DNA of 31,885 nt from assembly GCA_017419065.1 (NCBI GenBank), contig JAFOMB010000154.1:1-31885 (forward strand), read 5' to 3'. The stretch comes from Erysipelotrichaceae bacterium (GTDB lineage Bacteria; Bacillota_I; Bacilli_A; Erysipelotrichales; Erysipelotrichaceae). The notes beneath the pieces are model-generated. The model did no database searches. It saw only the letters and a program-made list of their open reading frames with translations, and was not told the origin of the DNA. Made by a program: the position numbers and the translations under genes. Below, piece by piece: positions 8,393 to 16,665 of the stretch. How positions within the stretch are numbered: the first letter of the stretch is position 1; every line of letters begins with the position of its first letter.

Positions 8393-10618
8393 ATGACAAC
8401 AGAAAACAAGAATAAAACGGACGTCGCTTCGGAAGAAGTCAAGAATACAAAGATCGTCCACAATAAGAGAATGAAGAAAAAGGTCAGAAAGACCTCGGAC
8501 AAGAAGAAGATCGGGGTCGTCACCTGGGTATTTTTAGGTCTGCTCATCGTGGCGCTTTCCGCCGGAACGTGGTTTGTCACCAGGATGTATCACCAGTATC
8601 TTTCCGATGTCCCGGAACTCGATCTGGCGCTTCTTGATGATCACTCCCAGGTCTCGGAGATCTATGACCGTGACGGCAAGCTCCTGACGGAATACGGTAC
8701 GACGGAGAATGTCGAATGGGTCAAACTGGAAGACTGTCCGCAGAATCTTATCGATGCCTTCATCAGTATCGAGGATGAGAGATTCTATTCCCATATCGGT
8801 TTCGATATCAAGAGACTGTTGAGTGCTGTCTGGGGCCAGGTGTCCGGAACGGGAACACACGGCGCCTCTACGATCACCCAGCAGCTGATCAAGAACGTCT
8901 ATCTGACCCCGGAAGTCAGCTATAAGAGAAAGGTCCAGGAGATCTATCTGGCCTATGAACTCGAACAGCAGCTGGACAAGGATCAGATCCTCGAGTACTA
9001 CATGAACAAGATCTACTTCGGGGACCTCAACTACGGTGTCGGGGCTGCTGCCGAAGACTACTTCGATAAGAGTGTCAAGGATCTGACACTGAGAGAATGC
9101 GCCATGATCGCCGGTGTCACCAACTATCCGAGCCTCTATGACCCAAGACAGGCTAAGGACGAGGCCATGACGGATACCAACAGAAGAACGGATACCGTCC
9201 TCTATACGATGTACCGCAACGGGAAGATCACGGAAGAGGAATACCAGGAAGCTCTCAATGACAAGCTCGTCATCGCGCCTGTCAAGTACGCGGAACTCTA
9301 CAAGTATCCGTACTTCATCGAATACGCCATCGACAATGTCGCTTCCAAGCTCATCGTCAAAGACGGGAATCCTGTCAATGATGAAACTTTAAAAGCCAAG
9401 AAGGATGAGATCAAGAACGGCGGCTATAAGATCTATACGACCATCAATACCGCTTTCCAGGATGAACTGGATAAGGATATCGCTGAATACACCAACTACC
9501 CGGTATCCCGTGACGGTTCCGAGACACAGGTCTCCGCTGTCATCATGGATCAGCACACCGGGGAAGTCGTCGCCATGTGCGGCGGCAGAGAACAGCCGGA
9601 AGAAAGAGAGTCCTTCAACAGAGCGACGATGTCCCGTCAGCCGACAGGATCCTCCTTCAAGCCGATCTCCGTCTATGCGCCGTGTATCGAAGAGGGCATC
9701 CCTCCGGCCACGACGGTACTGGACAAGAGGGAAGCCATCATCGGCTACGGTCTCACCAACGGTTATCCGGGCGGTGAATGTTATGACAGAGGCATCGGTA
9801 TGAGAGAAGCGCTGGAATCTTCTCACAACATCCCGGCCTCCAGATTCCTCTGTGAAAAACTGGGGATCGACAACTCCGTCAAATACCTGCTTCTCAACGG
9901 ATTCTCGGCAGATGAACTCTCCTCTACCGCTTCCGGAGAGGCTTTAGGCGCTGACTCTGTCACGACCCTGGAGATGACGGCAGCGTACAGTACGCTGGCC
10001 AACAGCGGCGTCTATATCGAACCGCACGGCTTCTTGAAAGTCGTCGACAAGCACGGCAATGTCGTTCTGGACGCTTCCGATCCGGAAGTCATTGACTCGC
10101 ACAGAGTCTTCAGCGAGAGAACGGCCTTCTTAACGATCGACATGATGTCCACCAATATGGTCAGAGGTCTGGGTGTCCATGCGAGACTCAGCGGTATGGC
10201 CTCTGCCGGGAAGACCGGTACCCATGAAGATGAGATCGTCGACTTCGGCGGCATCACTCCGTACTACACTTCCTTCATCCGCATGTCTACCGACAACTAC
10301 ACGCCGTTCAGGAATGCCTGGAGCTATACACAGCCGACAAGACTCTGGAGACAGTACATGACCGCCATCCATGAAGATCTTGAAAACAAGCCGATCCTGG
10401 ATGTCACAGCCTCTGAACTAGGTCTCTACCGTCAGACCGTCTGCCAGGAATGCGGAAAATGGCCGTTAGAAGGCAGCGGGGCTGCTACCGTCACTGACTA
10501 CACCTGGGATGGCGCCCAGGAGCCGGAAGGCACCTGTGAAGGCCACTGGGATGAAGATGACTGGGAACACTGGACCGAAGAAGACTGGGCCCGCTGGGCA
10601 GCGGAACAGGGTTGGTAA
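8393..10618 (+). CDS. Class A penicillin-binding protein (transglycosylase/transpeptidase)
   Basis: The bifunctional membrane enzyme polymerises glycan strands and cross-links peptides outside the cell. A cytoplasmic basic tail precedes one membrane helix (residues about 40-62). The GT51 domain has the catalytic Glu127 in SIEDERFYSHIGFD and HGASTITQQLIKN. The transpeptidase domain has S420 in SSFK (active-site serine), SHN at 477-479 and KTGT from K607. After it come cysteine pairs (TVCQECGKWP, EGTCEGH) of the kind seen at the end of many Bacillota class A PBPs. The protein ends in an unusual Trp/Asp/Glu-rich tail (HWDEDDWEHWTEEDWARW). An upstream ATG at 8357 would add 12 residues but overlaps the promoter. 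It is probably a single-gene unit, closed by its own terminator. Confidence 0.95.
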   Translation: MTTENKNKTDVASEEVKNTKIVHNKRMKKKVRKTSDKKKIGVVTWVFLGLLIVALSAGTWFVTRMYHQYLSDVPELDLALLDDHSQVSEIYDRDGKLLTEYGTTENVEWVKLEDCPQNLIDAFISIEDERFYSHIGFDIKRLLSAVWGQVSGTGTHGASTITQQLIKNVYLTPEVSYKRKVQEIYLAYELEQQLDKDQILEYYMNKIYFGDLNYGVGAAAEDYFDKSVKDLTLRECAMIAGVTNYPSLYDPRQAKDEAMTDTNRRTDTVLYTMYRNGKITEEEYQEALNDKLVIAPVKYAELYKYPYFIEYAIDNVASKLIVKDGNPVNDETLKAKKDEIKNGGYKIYTTINTAFQDELDKDIAEYTNYPVSRDGSETQVSAVIMDQHTGEVVAMCGGREQPEERESFNRATMSRQPTGSSFKPISVYAPCIEEGIPPATTVLDKREAIIGYGLTNGYPGGECYDRGIGMREALESSHNIPASRFLCEKLGIDNSVKYLLLNGFSADELSSTASGEALGADSVTTLEMTAAYSTLANSGVYIEPHGFLKVVDKHGNVVLDASDPEVIDSHRVFSERTAFLTIDMMSTNMVRGLGVHARLSGMASAGKTGTHEDEIVDFGGITPYYTSFIRMSTDNYTPFRNAWSYTQPTRLWRQYMTAIHEDLENKPILDVTASELGLYRQTVCQECGKWPLEGSGAATVTDYTWDGAQEPEGTCEGHWDEDDWEHWTEEDWARWAAEQGW

Positions 10619-10630
10619 AAAAAAGAAAAA

Positions 10631-10654
10631 AAGCACGATCACTCGTGCTTTTTG
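10631..10654. terminator. Bidirectional terminator between PBP and barstar genes
   Basis: AAGCACGA (10631-10638), loop TCAC, TCGTGCTT (10643-10650) and then TTTG on the plus strand. The minus strand also reads into a T-rich run (complement of the A run at 10618-10631). It can stop both the PBP mRNA and the leftward barnase/barstar mRNA. Confidence 0.88.
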
Positions 10655-10659
10655 TATAC

Positions 10660-10944
10660 CTAATCATCTAATAATTCATCGATCAGATCCTCATCCCTGT
10701 CATAGGTGACATGGATGTTTTCAAAGTCCTCGCTGACTTCATCGAAGACCCTTAGGACCTGTAAGGAGAATTCATCGACATCTTCCATATGCCGTATGTG
10801 GATCTCGGTATCCGGGAGATCTCCCAGACAGTCATAGAGGGCATCTAAATTATTTCCGTAGTATTCCGGGAATCCGAACAGCATCTTCAGATATTCGTGT
10901 TTCCATTCATTCAGGATATCGATATCGATCGTGACTTTAGTCAT
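10660..10944 (-). CDS. Barstar-family ribonuclease inhibitor
   Basis: The 94-residue acidic protein contains PEYYGNNLDALYDCL, the hallmark of barstar, whose Tyr and Asp residues plug the active site of barnase. It is cytoplasmic, with no signal peptide. The start chosen is the ATG at 10944-10942 because GGAGGCGAAA lies just upstream; a start at 10968 would add nine residues inside the ribonuclease gene without a ribosome site. It overlaps the 3' end of the barnase gene by 8 bp, so the inhibitor is translationally coupled to its toxin. The role is immunity against the enzyme made next door. Confidence 0.93.
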   Translation of the reverse strand: MTKVTIDIDILNEWKHEYLKMLFGFPEYYGNNLDALYDCLGDLPDTEIHIRHMEDVDEFSLQVLRVFDEVSEDFENIHVTYDRDEDLIDELLDD

Positions 10945-11545
10945 TTTCGCCTCCATAGAGAAGTTCAAAGGTGTTGTAGTGGTCGCCGGTATAGTAGATC
11001 AGACCGTCGTTGGAATAGATGATGCGTTTCGCGTTCCGGGTGCCCCCGTCATAGTCGATGTCGCATTCATAGTACTTCCTTCCCTTTTTCTTCGGCAGCT
11101 TCCCCTCTCTGTTTCCGAAACTGTCGCCGCCGATACTCATGTGATCAGTGACATCCCAGAGGTTTCCTTCGGAGGCTATCCATCCCAGATCCTTTGCCTC
11201 GGACTTGGTGAGGTAGTTGTCAGGGAGATGGCCATAGGTGTGTAAATAGAGGGCGACATCTTCCTTGGAGGTATAATAGCCGTCTTCATCCGGTGTCTCT
11301 CCGGCAGGTTCCGGTGTCTCCGGTACGGCAGGATCTGACGGAACAGGATCTTCCGGGATGACCGGGCCTTCCGGAACGGATGGAATCTCGTATTCCTTCA
11401 GGATGTCCCGGACGACTTCTCCGATAAAGGCAATGAAGTCACCGGATGGCTCAGGCCTTTCTGTCTTCTTCTGACAGCCGGTCAAAGACAGGATCAGGAG
11501 AAAGGACAGGAATGATATCAGGATCTTCTTGAGGATATTCTTCAT
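10937..11545 (-). CDS. Barnase-type ribonuclease, predicted lipoprotein
   Basis: The 202-residue protein starts with a lipoprotein signal (LSLTGC, lipidated Cys24). A Pro/Glu-rich linker (about residues 54-87) follows. Residues about 90-197 match barnase closely: YLHTYGHLPDNYLTKSEAK, MSIGGDSFGNREGKLP and IIYSNDGLIYY. The catalytic residues of barnase (Glu73, Arg87, His102) correspond to Glu160, Arg174 and His189 with identical spacing. Lys27 and Arg59 correspond to Lys114 and Arg146. It should cleave RNA after guanines by the barnase mechanism. The lipid anchor predicts the enzyme is held on the outer face of the membrane rather than freely secreted. The barstar gene follows with an 8-bp overlap. 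Confidence 0.93.
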   Translation of the reverse strand: MKNILKKILISFLSFLLILSLTGCQKKTERPEPSGDFIAFIGEVVRDILKEYEIPSVPEGPVIPEDPVPSDPAVPETPEPAGETPDEDGYYTSKEDVALYLHTYGHLPDNYLTKSEAKDLGWIASEGNLWDVTDHMSIGGDSFGNREGKLPKKKGRKYYECDIDYDGGTRNAKRIIYSNDGLIYYTGDHYNTFELLYGGEND

Positions 11546-11576
11546 ACTTTTATTGTACAGCCGAAAGGCAGAAGAA

Positions 11577-11598
11577 AAGCAGACCTTTTGGTCTGCTT
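11577..11598 (-). terminator. Terminator of the ABC importer operon
   Basis: AAGCAGACC (11577-11585), TTTT, GGTCTGCTT (11590-11598). Read on the minus strand the 9-bp stem is followed by TTCTTC. It lies just past the ATPase stop codon and upstream of the barnase gene. Confidence 0.8.
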
Positions 11599-11601
11599 GT
11601 C

Positions 11602-13248
11602 TTAACAGATATCAAGATGTCCGAGGGTGATGTATCTTCCGCTCTTTCTGGAGAAGAGGATGACATTGTTTCCCTGGAAGGCGACATTCGCTTTATCGCC
11701 GATCCTGTAGACGACACCTCCGAACATGACGCCTGTCAGCAGGTAGCCGTCGACATTGACACGGACCGTCGTCTCCATACCGGTAGGCATGGAGGAGTAG
11801 ATCTCGCCATGGAGTCTTCCTTCCGGAGAGATGTCGATGAATTCCGGACGGATACCCAGGACGAAGTCTTCCTCTGTCAGTTCGACTTCATCGCCATAGT
11901 CCTCTGCTTCATCGACTTTGGCGATATGGTAGCGGAAATTGGATTCCTTGTTTCCTCTTTCGACATAGCCCTTCTGGGAAGCTTTTCTGGCTCTTTCTTC
12001 CTTTAAGGAAGCCTCGAGCTCCTTCTCTTCTTCATACCACTTCTTCAGATCCAGCGTCTCATTCGGAGTATAGACGACTTCTCTGTCATTGAAGATCTTT
12101 AAGGACAGGGAACCATCTTCCTTCTGAGTGCCCTTTGCGTCGATGAAGTTGATGGCCGGGTTTCCGACGAAGTCAGCGACGAAGAGGTTGTTCGGCATAT
12201 TGTAGACATCCAGCGGAGCGTCATACTGCTGTAAGAGACCGTTGTCGATCAGACAGATACGGGTAGCCAGGGTCATGGCTTCCATCTGGTCATGAGTGAC
12301 ATAGACGAAGGTGGAACCGGTCTCCAGATGGAGTCTCTGCAGCTCGGATCTCATCTCCAGTCTCAGCTTCGCATCGAGGTTGGACAGCGGTTCATCCATG
12401 AAGAGGACCGTCGGTTCCGGTGCCAGGGTCCTGGCGATGGCGACACGCTGCTGCTGGCCGCCGGAGAGCTCTGCCGGATATCTGTCCATGAACATCCCGA
12501 TCTTGACGATACGGGAGACTCTTCTGACAGACAGATCGATCTCTTCCTTGGAGAGTTTGCGGACTTCTTTGACGACCTGGCCGTTTTTGACGAGCTGGAA
12601 GTCATTGTTGAGTTCGCCGCCCTTCTTTGACGCGTCGGCTTTCGCGGCTTCCAAGGTCTTCTCCATCTCGGCTTTGATCTTTTCAGCTTCTGCCCTGACA
12701 TCGGAAGAGTTCTGAAGTTTATAAGCCAGCAGTTTCTTCGCGGTGAACTGGGAGATCTCATAGGCATCGATCAGCTTGATCATGGCCTTGTTTTCATCGA
12801 GCTTGCCCTTCTTGTCGATGCAGTCGTTGATGAGATTGACGATCTCATTCGGACGGTTCAAGGCCTTTAATACCTGATTGGCTGCCTTGGCATCACTGTA
12901 TAAGACAGGGAGTTCTTCCTTGACATTGGTGAGACCGAAGGAGATGTTTTCATAGACGGTCATGTTCGGCCATAAGGCGTAGTTCTGGAAGAGGAAGCCG
13001 ACCTTACGCTTGTTGGCAGGGATGTTGATGCCCTCTTCGGAATCGAAGACGACACGGTCCCCGATAGTGATACGGCCGCTGGTCGGTGTCTCGAGACCGG
13101 CGATCATACGGAGTGTGGTGGTCTTGCCGCAGCCGGAAGGACCTAATAAGGTGACGAAGGCGTTGTCTTCGATCACGAGGTTCAGGTCTTCTACTGCGTA
13201 GAATTTATCATAACGTTTGGTAATGTGATCTAATACGATTTTCGGCAT
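11602..13248 (-). CDS. ABC importer ATPase (FbpC/PotA/MalK type) with a large internal insertion
   Basis: This is the ATP-driving subunit of the importer encoded upstream. Walker A GPSGCGKTTT is at 36-45, the Q-loop FQNYALWPN has Gln88, and the signature LSGGQQQR begins at 261. Walker B VLFMDEP is at 281-287 and the H-loop has His319. In MalK-type proteins about 53 residues separate Q-loop and signature; here there are 173. The extra part, about residues 107-231, is helical and highly charged (AEAEKIKAEMEKTLEAAKADA) and matches no domain I recognise. The C-terminal TOBE-like regulatory region also has a charged helical insert (EEEKELEASLKEERARKASQ). Total length is 548 against the usual 350-380. 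All catalytic motifs are intact. It begins 4 bp after the permease gene, with GGAGG upstream. Confidence 0.93.
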   Translation of the reverse strand: MPKIVLDHITKRYDKFYAVEDLNLVIEDNAFVTLLGPSGCGKTTTLRMIAGLETPTSGRITIGDRVVFDSEEGINIPANKRKVGFLFQNYALWPNMTVYENISFGLTNVKEELPVLYSDAKAANQVLKALNRPNEIVNLINDCIDKKGKLDENKAMIKLIDAYEISQFTAKKLLAYKLQNSSDVRAEAEKIKAEMEKTLEAAKADASKKGGELNNDFQLVKNGQVVKEVRKLSKEEIDLSVRRVSRIVKIGMFMDRYPAELSGGQQQRVAIARTLAPEPTVLFMDEPLSNLDAKLRLEMRSELQRLHLETGSTFVYVTHDQMEAMTLATRICLIDNGLLQQYDAPLDVYNMPNNLFVADFVGNPAINFIDAKGTQKEDGSLSLKIFNDREVVYTPNETLDLKKWYEEEKELEASLKEERARKASQKGYVERGNKESNFRYHIAKVDEAEDYGDEVELTEEDFVLGIRPEFIDISPEGRLHGEIYSSMPTGMETTVRVNVDGYLLTGVMFGGVVYRIGDKANVAFQGNNVILFSRKSGRYITLGHLDIC

Positions 13249-13252
13249 GTGT

Positions 13253-15061
13253 TTATCCTCCTATACCTTCATCCAGGCTTGCGCCGGTGATCTTGTTGAC
13301 CAGGAAATTGCTTATCAGGATCGTGATGATCAGGATCAGGTTGATGCCGCTTGAGAAGGCATAGAGACCCATTTCATCGAAGTAGTCCAGTGTCGTGGAG
13401 AGGATGAAGCCCTGTACACAGATCAGCATGAACAGAGATAATTCTCTCAGACATGTCATGAACGGCAGCAAGAAGCCGGAGACGATGGAAGACTTCTGGA
13501 TCGGGATGATGATCCTCGTCATTCTCTTGATCCAAGGGACGTCCTGAATGATGGCGGATTCCTCGATCTCATTGGACAGCTGCAGCATGGAGTTCAGGGA
13601 ACTCCTGGAAGCGAACGGGATATACTTGACCGTACCGACGATGATCAGGGCGGTATAGGTATTGAAGAGGTTCAGCTTCCCGGATGAGAAGAGGATGAAG
13701 TAGGCAGCACCGACAGCGACAGACGGCATCAGATACGGTAAGAAGGCCATGGAGTTGACATAGCTCGCGAGCTTGCCATGGCGGTTTTTAGAGACCGCAT
13801 AGCCGATCAGAGTACCGATCGTACCGGCTGTCAGACAGCAGATGACGGAGACCATGATCGTGCCTCTGAAGGCATTCCAGATGGTCTTATTGTGAAGGAT
13901 ACCCATCTGGCCGTACATACCGTTCTCCGTGACGTTCTCGGAGGTGACCCACCACTTGGTGGTGAGGTTATTGGTATTGCCAGTATATAAGAAGGAGTAA
14001 TCGCCCGGGTTCGGTAAGAACGTTTCAAAGGCGAAGGAGATGATCGGGAAGATCGAGGTGAAGAAGGTGATGATGACGAAGACAGCCGCAATGATGTACC
14101 GGCCGCTCTTGCCAAGATTGACCTTGGTGATCTGTCCGGACTTGCCGGTAACGGTCGTATAGGACTTTCTCGAATGTAAAGAGCGCTGATTGAGATACAT
14201 GATGGCGACACCGAAGAGCATCATGATAATGGCTATGATCGAAGCTTCTCCGGTATACTTGTCATTCATCGAGACGTACTTGGTAGCTAAGGTGGTAAGA
14301 CCTAAATAATGCGGGACCGGATAGGAACCGATAGTGCTCCCGGCTACCAGAAGGACGGTCGACAGGATGGCCGGTTTGACCATCGGGATCGTGACTCTGG
14401 TAAAGATCTTCCAGCGCGGGGTATCGAGGATGGTCGCTGCCTCTTCGAGGTTGGCATCCATATTCTTGAAGATGCCGCCGATCAGGATGTAGGCGAACGG
14501 CGCATAGTGCATACCCAGAACGATGATACACGGGAAGAGTCCCACACACCACCAGGCCGGCATATTGATGCCGAAAAGGGAAGCCAGCAATCCATTGGAT
14601 GTCCCGGTGACCGCATTGGAGTTGAAGAGGTTCTGCCATACGACAGCCAGTGTCCACTGCGGCATGATATACGGGAAGATGAAGATCGAGCTCAGGTACT
14701 TCTTGAAAGCCATGTTCGTACGGGTCACGAGATACGCGAAGATACCGCCGAAGAGGATCGCGAAGGTACAGGAGCCGATCGCCAGGATCGTCGTATTGAT
14801 CAGAGGTGTCCACAGATTCGTCTTGGCCAGGCGGCTCGTGAAGAGGTCGATGTAGTTGACCAGGGTAAAGCCGCTGGCTTTTCCGGACAGGTGCTGGTCT
14901 ATCGTACCCGGATGGACGACGATCGTATCGCGGATGATGGCGACGATTGGGGCGATCGTGGTAAAGGTCACCAGGATACCTGTCAGGATCAGGATGATGT
15001 TCTGAGGCTTACTTAAGTATGTTTTGAGACTGTTCAGCCTGATTTTCATTGATTTTGACAT
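13253..15061 (-). CDS. ABC importer permease, two fused transmembrane domains (FbpB/ThiP type)
   Basis: The 602-residue protein has about twelve hydrophobic helices in two halves, each with the inner-membrane coupling motif of binding-protein-dependent permeases (EEAATILDTPRWKIFTRVTIP in the first half, EESAIIQDVPWIKRMTRIIIP in the second). Such fused permeases are typical of iron(III), thiamine, phosphonate and sugar-phosphate importers. Substrate cannot be decided from the permease. It is the middle gene of a leftward operon: 91 bp downstream of the binding-protein gene, with a stem-loop in that gap, and 4 bp upstream of the ATPase gene. Confidence 0.93.
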   Translation of the reverse strand: MSKSMKIRLNSLKTYLSKPQNIILILTGILVTFTTIAPIVAIIRDTIVVHPGTIDQHLSGKASGFTLVNYIDLFTSRLAKTNLWTPLINTTILAIGSCTFAILFGGIFAYLVTRTNMAFKKYLSSIFIFPYIMPQWTLAVVWQNLFNSNAVTGTSNGLLASLFGINMPAWWCVGLFPCIIVLGMHYAPFAYILIGGIFKNMDANLEEAATILDTPRWKIFTRVTIPMVKPAILSTVLLVAGSTIGSYPVPHYLGLTTLATKYVSMNDKYTGEASIIAIIMMLFGVAIMYLNQRSLHSRKSYTTVTGKSGQITKVNLGKSGRYIIAAVFVIITFFTSIFPIISFAFETFLPNPGDYSFLYTGNTNNLTTKWWVTSENVTENGMYGQMGILHNKTIWNAFRGTIMVSVICCLTAGTIGTLIGYAVSKNRHGKLASYVNSMAFLPYLMPSVAVGAAYFILFSSGKLNLFNTYTALIIVGTVKYIPFASRSSLNSMLQLSNEIEESAIIQDVPWIKRMTRIIIPIQKSSIVSGFLLPFMTCLRELSLFMLICVQGFILSTTLDYFDEMGLYAFSSGINLILIITILISNFLVNKITGASLDEGIGG

Positions 15062-15081
15062 ATTTACCCTCTCTGTTAGAA

Positions 15082-15113
15082 AGTGCCTTTGTAGATAATA
15101 CTACAAAGGCACT
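15082..15113 (-). other. Intercistronic 13-bp stem-loop after the binding-protein gene
   Basis: AGTGCCTTTGTAG (15082-15094) pairs perfectly with CTACAAAGGCACT (15101-15113) across a 6-base loop. On the minus strand only TT and mixed bases follow, so it is at best a partial terminator. Its place between binding-protein and permease genes suggests it protects the upstream mRNA or attenuates downstream expression, giving more binding protein than permease. Confidence 0.75.
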
Positions 15114-15152
15114 ATCGCTCATATGATTCGTTGAACTGTAAGAAACGTCTCT

Positions 15153-16496
15153 TTATTGCGGTGTGTACTTGTCGAGCATTTCGATCCAGGAACCGACTGT
15201 GAAGGCAACGCTGGAGCAGTACTTCGGATCTTCAACGATGAGCTTGCCGGTGTTGACCCACCAGTCATAGCCCTTATCCATCGTGGTCTCGCAGGCGACC
15301 TTGGAGGATTCGCCGGTAGAGTGATGGAATCTCTCTTCAGTACCCTGAGCAACCACCGGGTTGGAGGAGTAGCCGCCGATATCCTTGCCCCATGCGGAGA
15401 AGCCGTCAACGGTCTCTGTCATGTAGGCGATGAAGGCACAGGCAGTCCAAGGTAACGGAGAGTTGTCAGTGACGAAGAGGTAATGGCAGTATGCATAGCC
15501 GCCGAATCCTTCGTAACCCGGCTGGTAAGCAGCTACCTTGATGTTGTTGACGGAGACAGTGTCAGTCTCTTCAACAGAACGGACCTTGGAGTAGACCAGG
15601 AGACCGAACTGGTTGACAGCGGAAGAATCGACTAAGGTATTGCAGATAGGACCGTCATCAGTAACAGCGTTGTAGCTGTTGACCCATAACTTGATCCAGG
15701 CCAGAGCGTACTTGCCGTTTTCGCCTAAACCTAATTCTTCAGCATCCTTTGCCATAGCATCGACAGTCGGCTGGAAGTAAGCTTTTTCAGCATCAGACAG
15801 CTTGTCGAAAGCGTCCTTGACATAAGCGGAGTATTCATCCTTTGTCAGCATGTATAAGAAGTTCTTGCCGACGATCTCAGAATCGATATCCATGAATAAG
15901 CCGTGTTCACCTTCTGCGACGAAGTCCCAGACATTGTCATAGGTCTTGTCCGGATTGACACAGTTGTATTCGAAGATCTTGTTCAGAGTCTGTAACGGGA
16001 GGTAGCCGTCGTATTCATCAGCCTTGATGCCGTTGGCTTCTGCCCATTCCTTCGGGATGAAGGTATCCAGAACACCGGTCTGGACCATCTTGGATTCGAT
16101 CTGGTTGCCATCCTGGATCAGGGTCATGGCGAAGGTGCCTGTTTCCTTTAATCCGTCAGCTGTCAGCTGATCGAAGATCTTGTTGTTTTTCGGCTGCTGC
16201 CATTCGAATTCCATCGTGTAGGAAGGATCGATGGACTGCAGATATTCGATGAAGAGAGGAAGAGCACTCTTACCACGGCTGGAGTTACCGACACCGTAGA
16301 AGGTCTTGCCGTTGGACTCTTCGATGGCCTTGGCAGCCAGTTCTTCCAGAGTCATGCCCTCTGCTTCTTTGATGATTTTCTGGACTTCAGACAGATTGTC
16401 GTCAGCCGGTTTTTCGCCGCCGCCCTGCTGTCCGCCGCATGCACATAATGTGAAGGCTAACAGAACGCTGAGCAGCACAAGCATCAGTTTTTTCAT
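15153..16496 (-). CDS. ABC importer solute-binding lipoprotein
   Basis: The 447-residue protein has a lipoprotein signal (AFTLCAC, lipidated Cys20) followed by a Gly-rich spacer and a large extracellular binding domain. Segments such as KTFYGVGNSSRGKSALPLFIEYLQ, YDNVWDFVAEGEHGLFMD and SPLPWTACAFIAYMTET fit the extracellular solute-binding protein family 1/type 2 fold. With the Fbp/AfuB-type permease it could bind a metal complex, phosphonate or sugar phosphate; I cannot decide which. It is the first gene of the leftward importer operon, with AAGGAG before the start. Its promoter overlaps an operator (16526-16541), so expression is probably repressible. Confidence 0.88.
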   Translation of the reverse strand: MKKLMLVLLSVLLAFTLCACGGQQGGGEKPADDNLSEVQKIIKEAEGMTLEELAAKAIEESNGKTFYGVGNSSRGKSALPLFIEYLQSIDPSYTMEFEWQQPKNNKIFDQLTADGLKETGTFAMTLIQDGNQIESKMVQTGVLDTFIPKEWAEANGIKADEYDGYLPLQTLNKIFEYNCVNPDKTYDNVWDFVAEGEHGLFMDIDSEIVGKNFLYMLTKDEYSAYVKDAFDKLSDAEKAYFQPTVDAMAKDAEELGLGENGKYALAWIKLWVNSYNAVTDDGPICNTLVDSSAVNQFGLLVYSKVRSVEETDTVSVNNIKVAAYQPGYEGFGGYAYCHYLFVTDNSPLPWTACAFIAYMTETVDGFSAWGKDIGGYSSNPVVAQGTEERFHHSTGESSKVACETTMDKGYDWWVNTGKLIVEDPKYCSSVAFTVGSWIEMLDKYTPQ

Positions 16497-16525
16497 TTCT
16501 ATTCTCCTTTTTACCTACATCTTCT

Positions 16526-16568
16526 ATGTAAGCACTTACATTATAACACTCATTTCACAAAGTGAACA
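16526..16568 (-). promoter_or_regulatory. Promoter and cre/LacI-like operator of the ABC importer operon
   Basis: On the minus strand a -10 TATAAT (16545-16540) runs into ATGTAAGTGCTTACAT (16541-16526), a near-palindrome whose arms ATGTAAG/CTTACAT are perfect. It fits the CcpA/LacI operator pattern TGWAANCGNTNWCA except for T at the central C. A second palindrome TTCACAAAGTGAA lies upstream at 16554-16566, over the weak -35 region (TGTTCA, 16568-16563). An operator abutting the -10 box would act as a repressor site. Confidence 0.65.
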
Positions 16569-16629
16569 CAATTCATGAAATCAGAGAGCTGTACCGGCAT
16601 CCTGAAGAGCGGAGAAAGGGAATCTATAC

Positions 16630-16655
16630 TATAATGAGATGGTCATAAAAAAGGA
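16630..16655 (+). promoter_or_regulatory. Promoter -10 box and RBS for the HAD phosphatase gene
   Basis: TATAAT at 16630-16635 predicts transcription starting near 16642, downstream of the in-frame ATG at 16639. AAGGA at 16651-16655 serves the ATG at 16666, which is therefore preferred. No good -35 is seen. Confidence 0.55.
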
Positions 16656-16665
16656 TGGAACGAAT

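Noticed and set aside
12556..12930. Insertion in the ABC ATPase considered as an intein or frameshift product
   Set aside because: The frame is continuous, flanking motifs resume correctly, and no Cys/Ser splice junction or His-Asn end is seen.
14309..15016. 235-codon open frame antisense to the ABC permease
   Set aside because: Low-complexity Asp/Arg/Gly/Gln translation typical of the complement of a membrane-protein gene, and no start signal.
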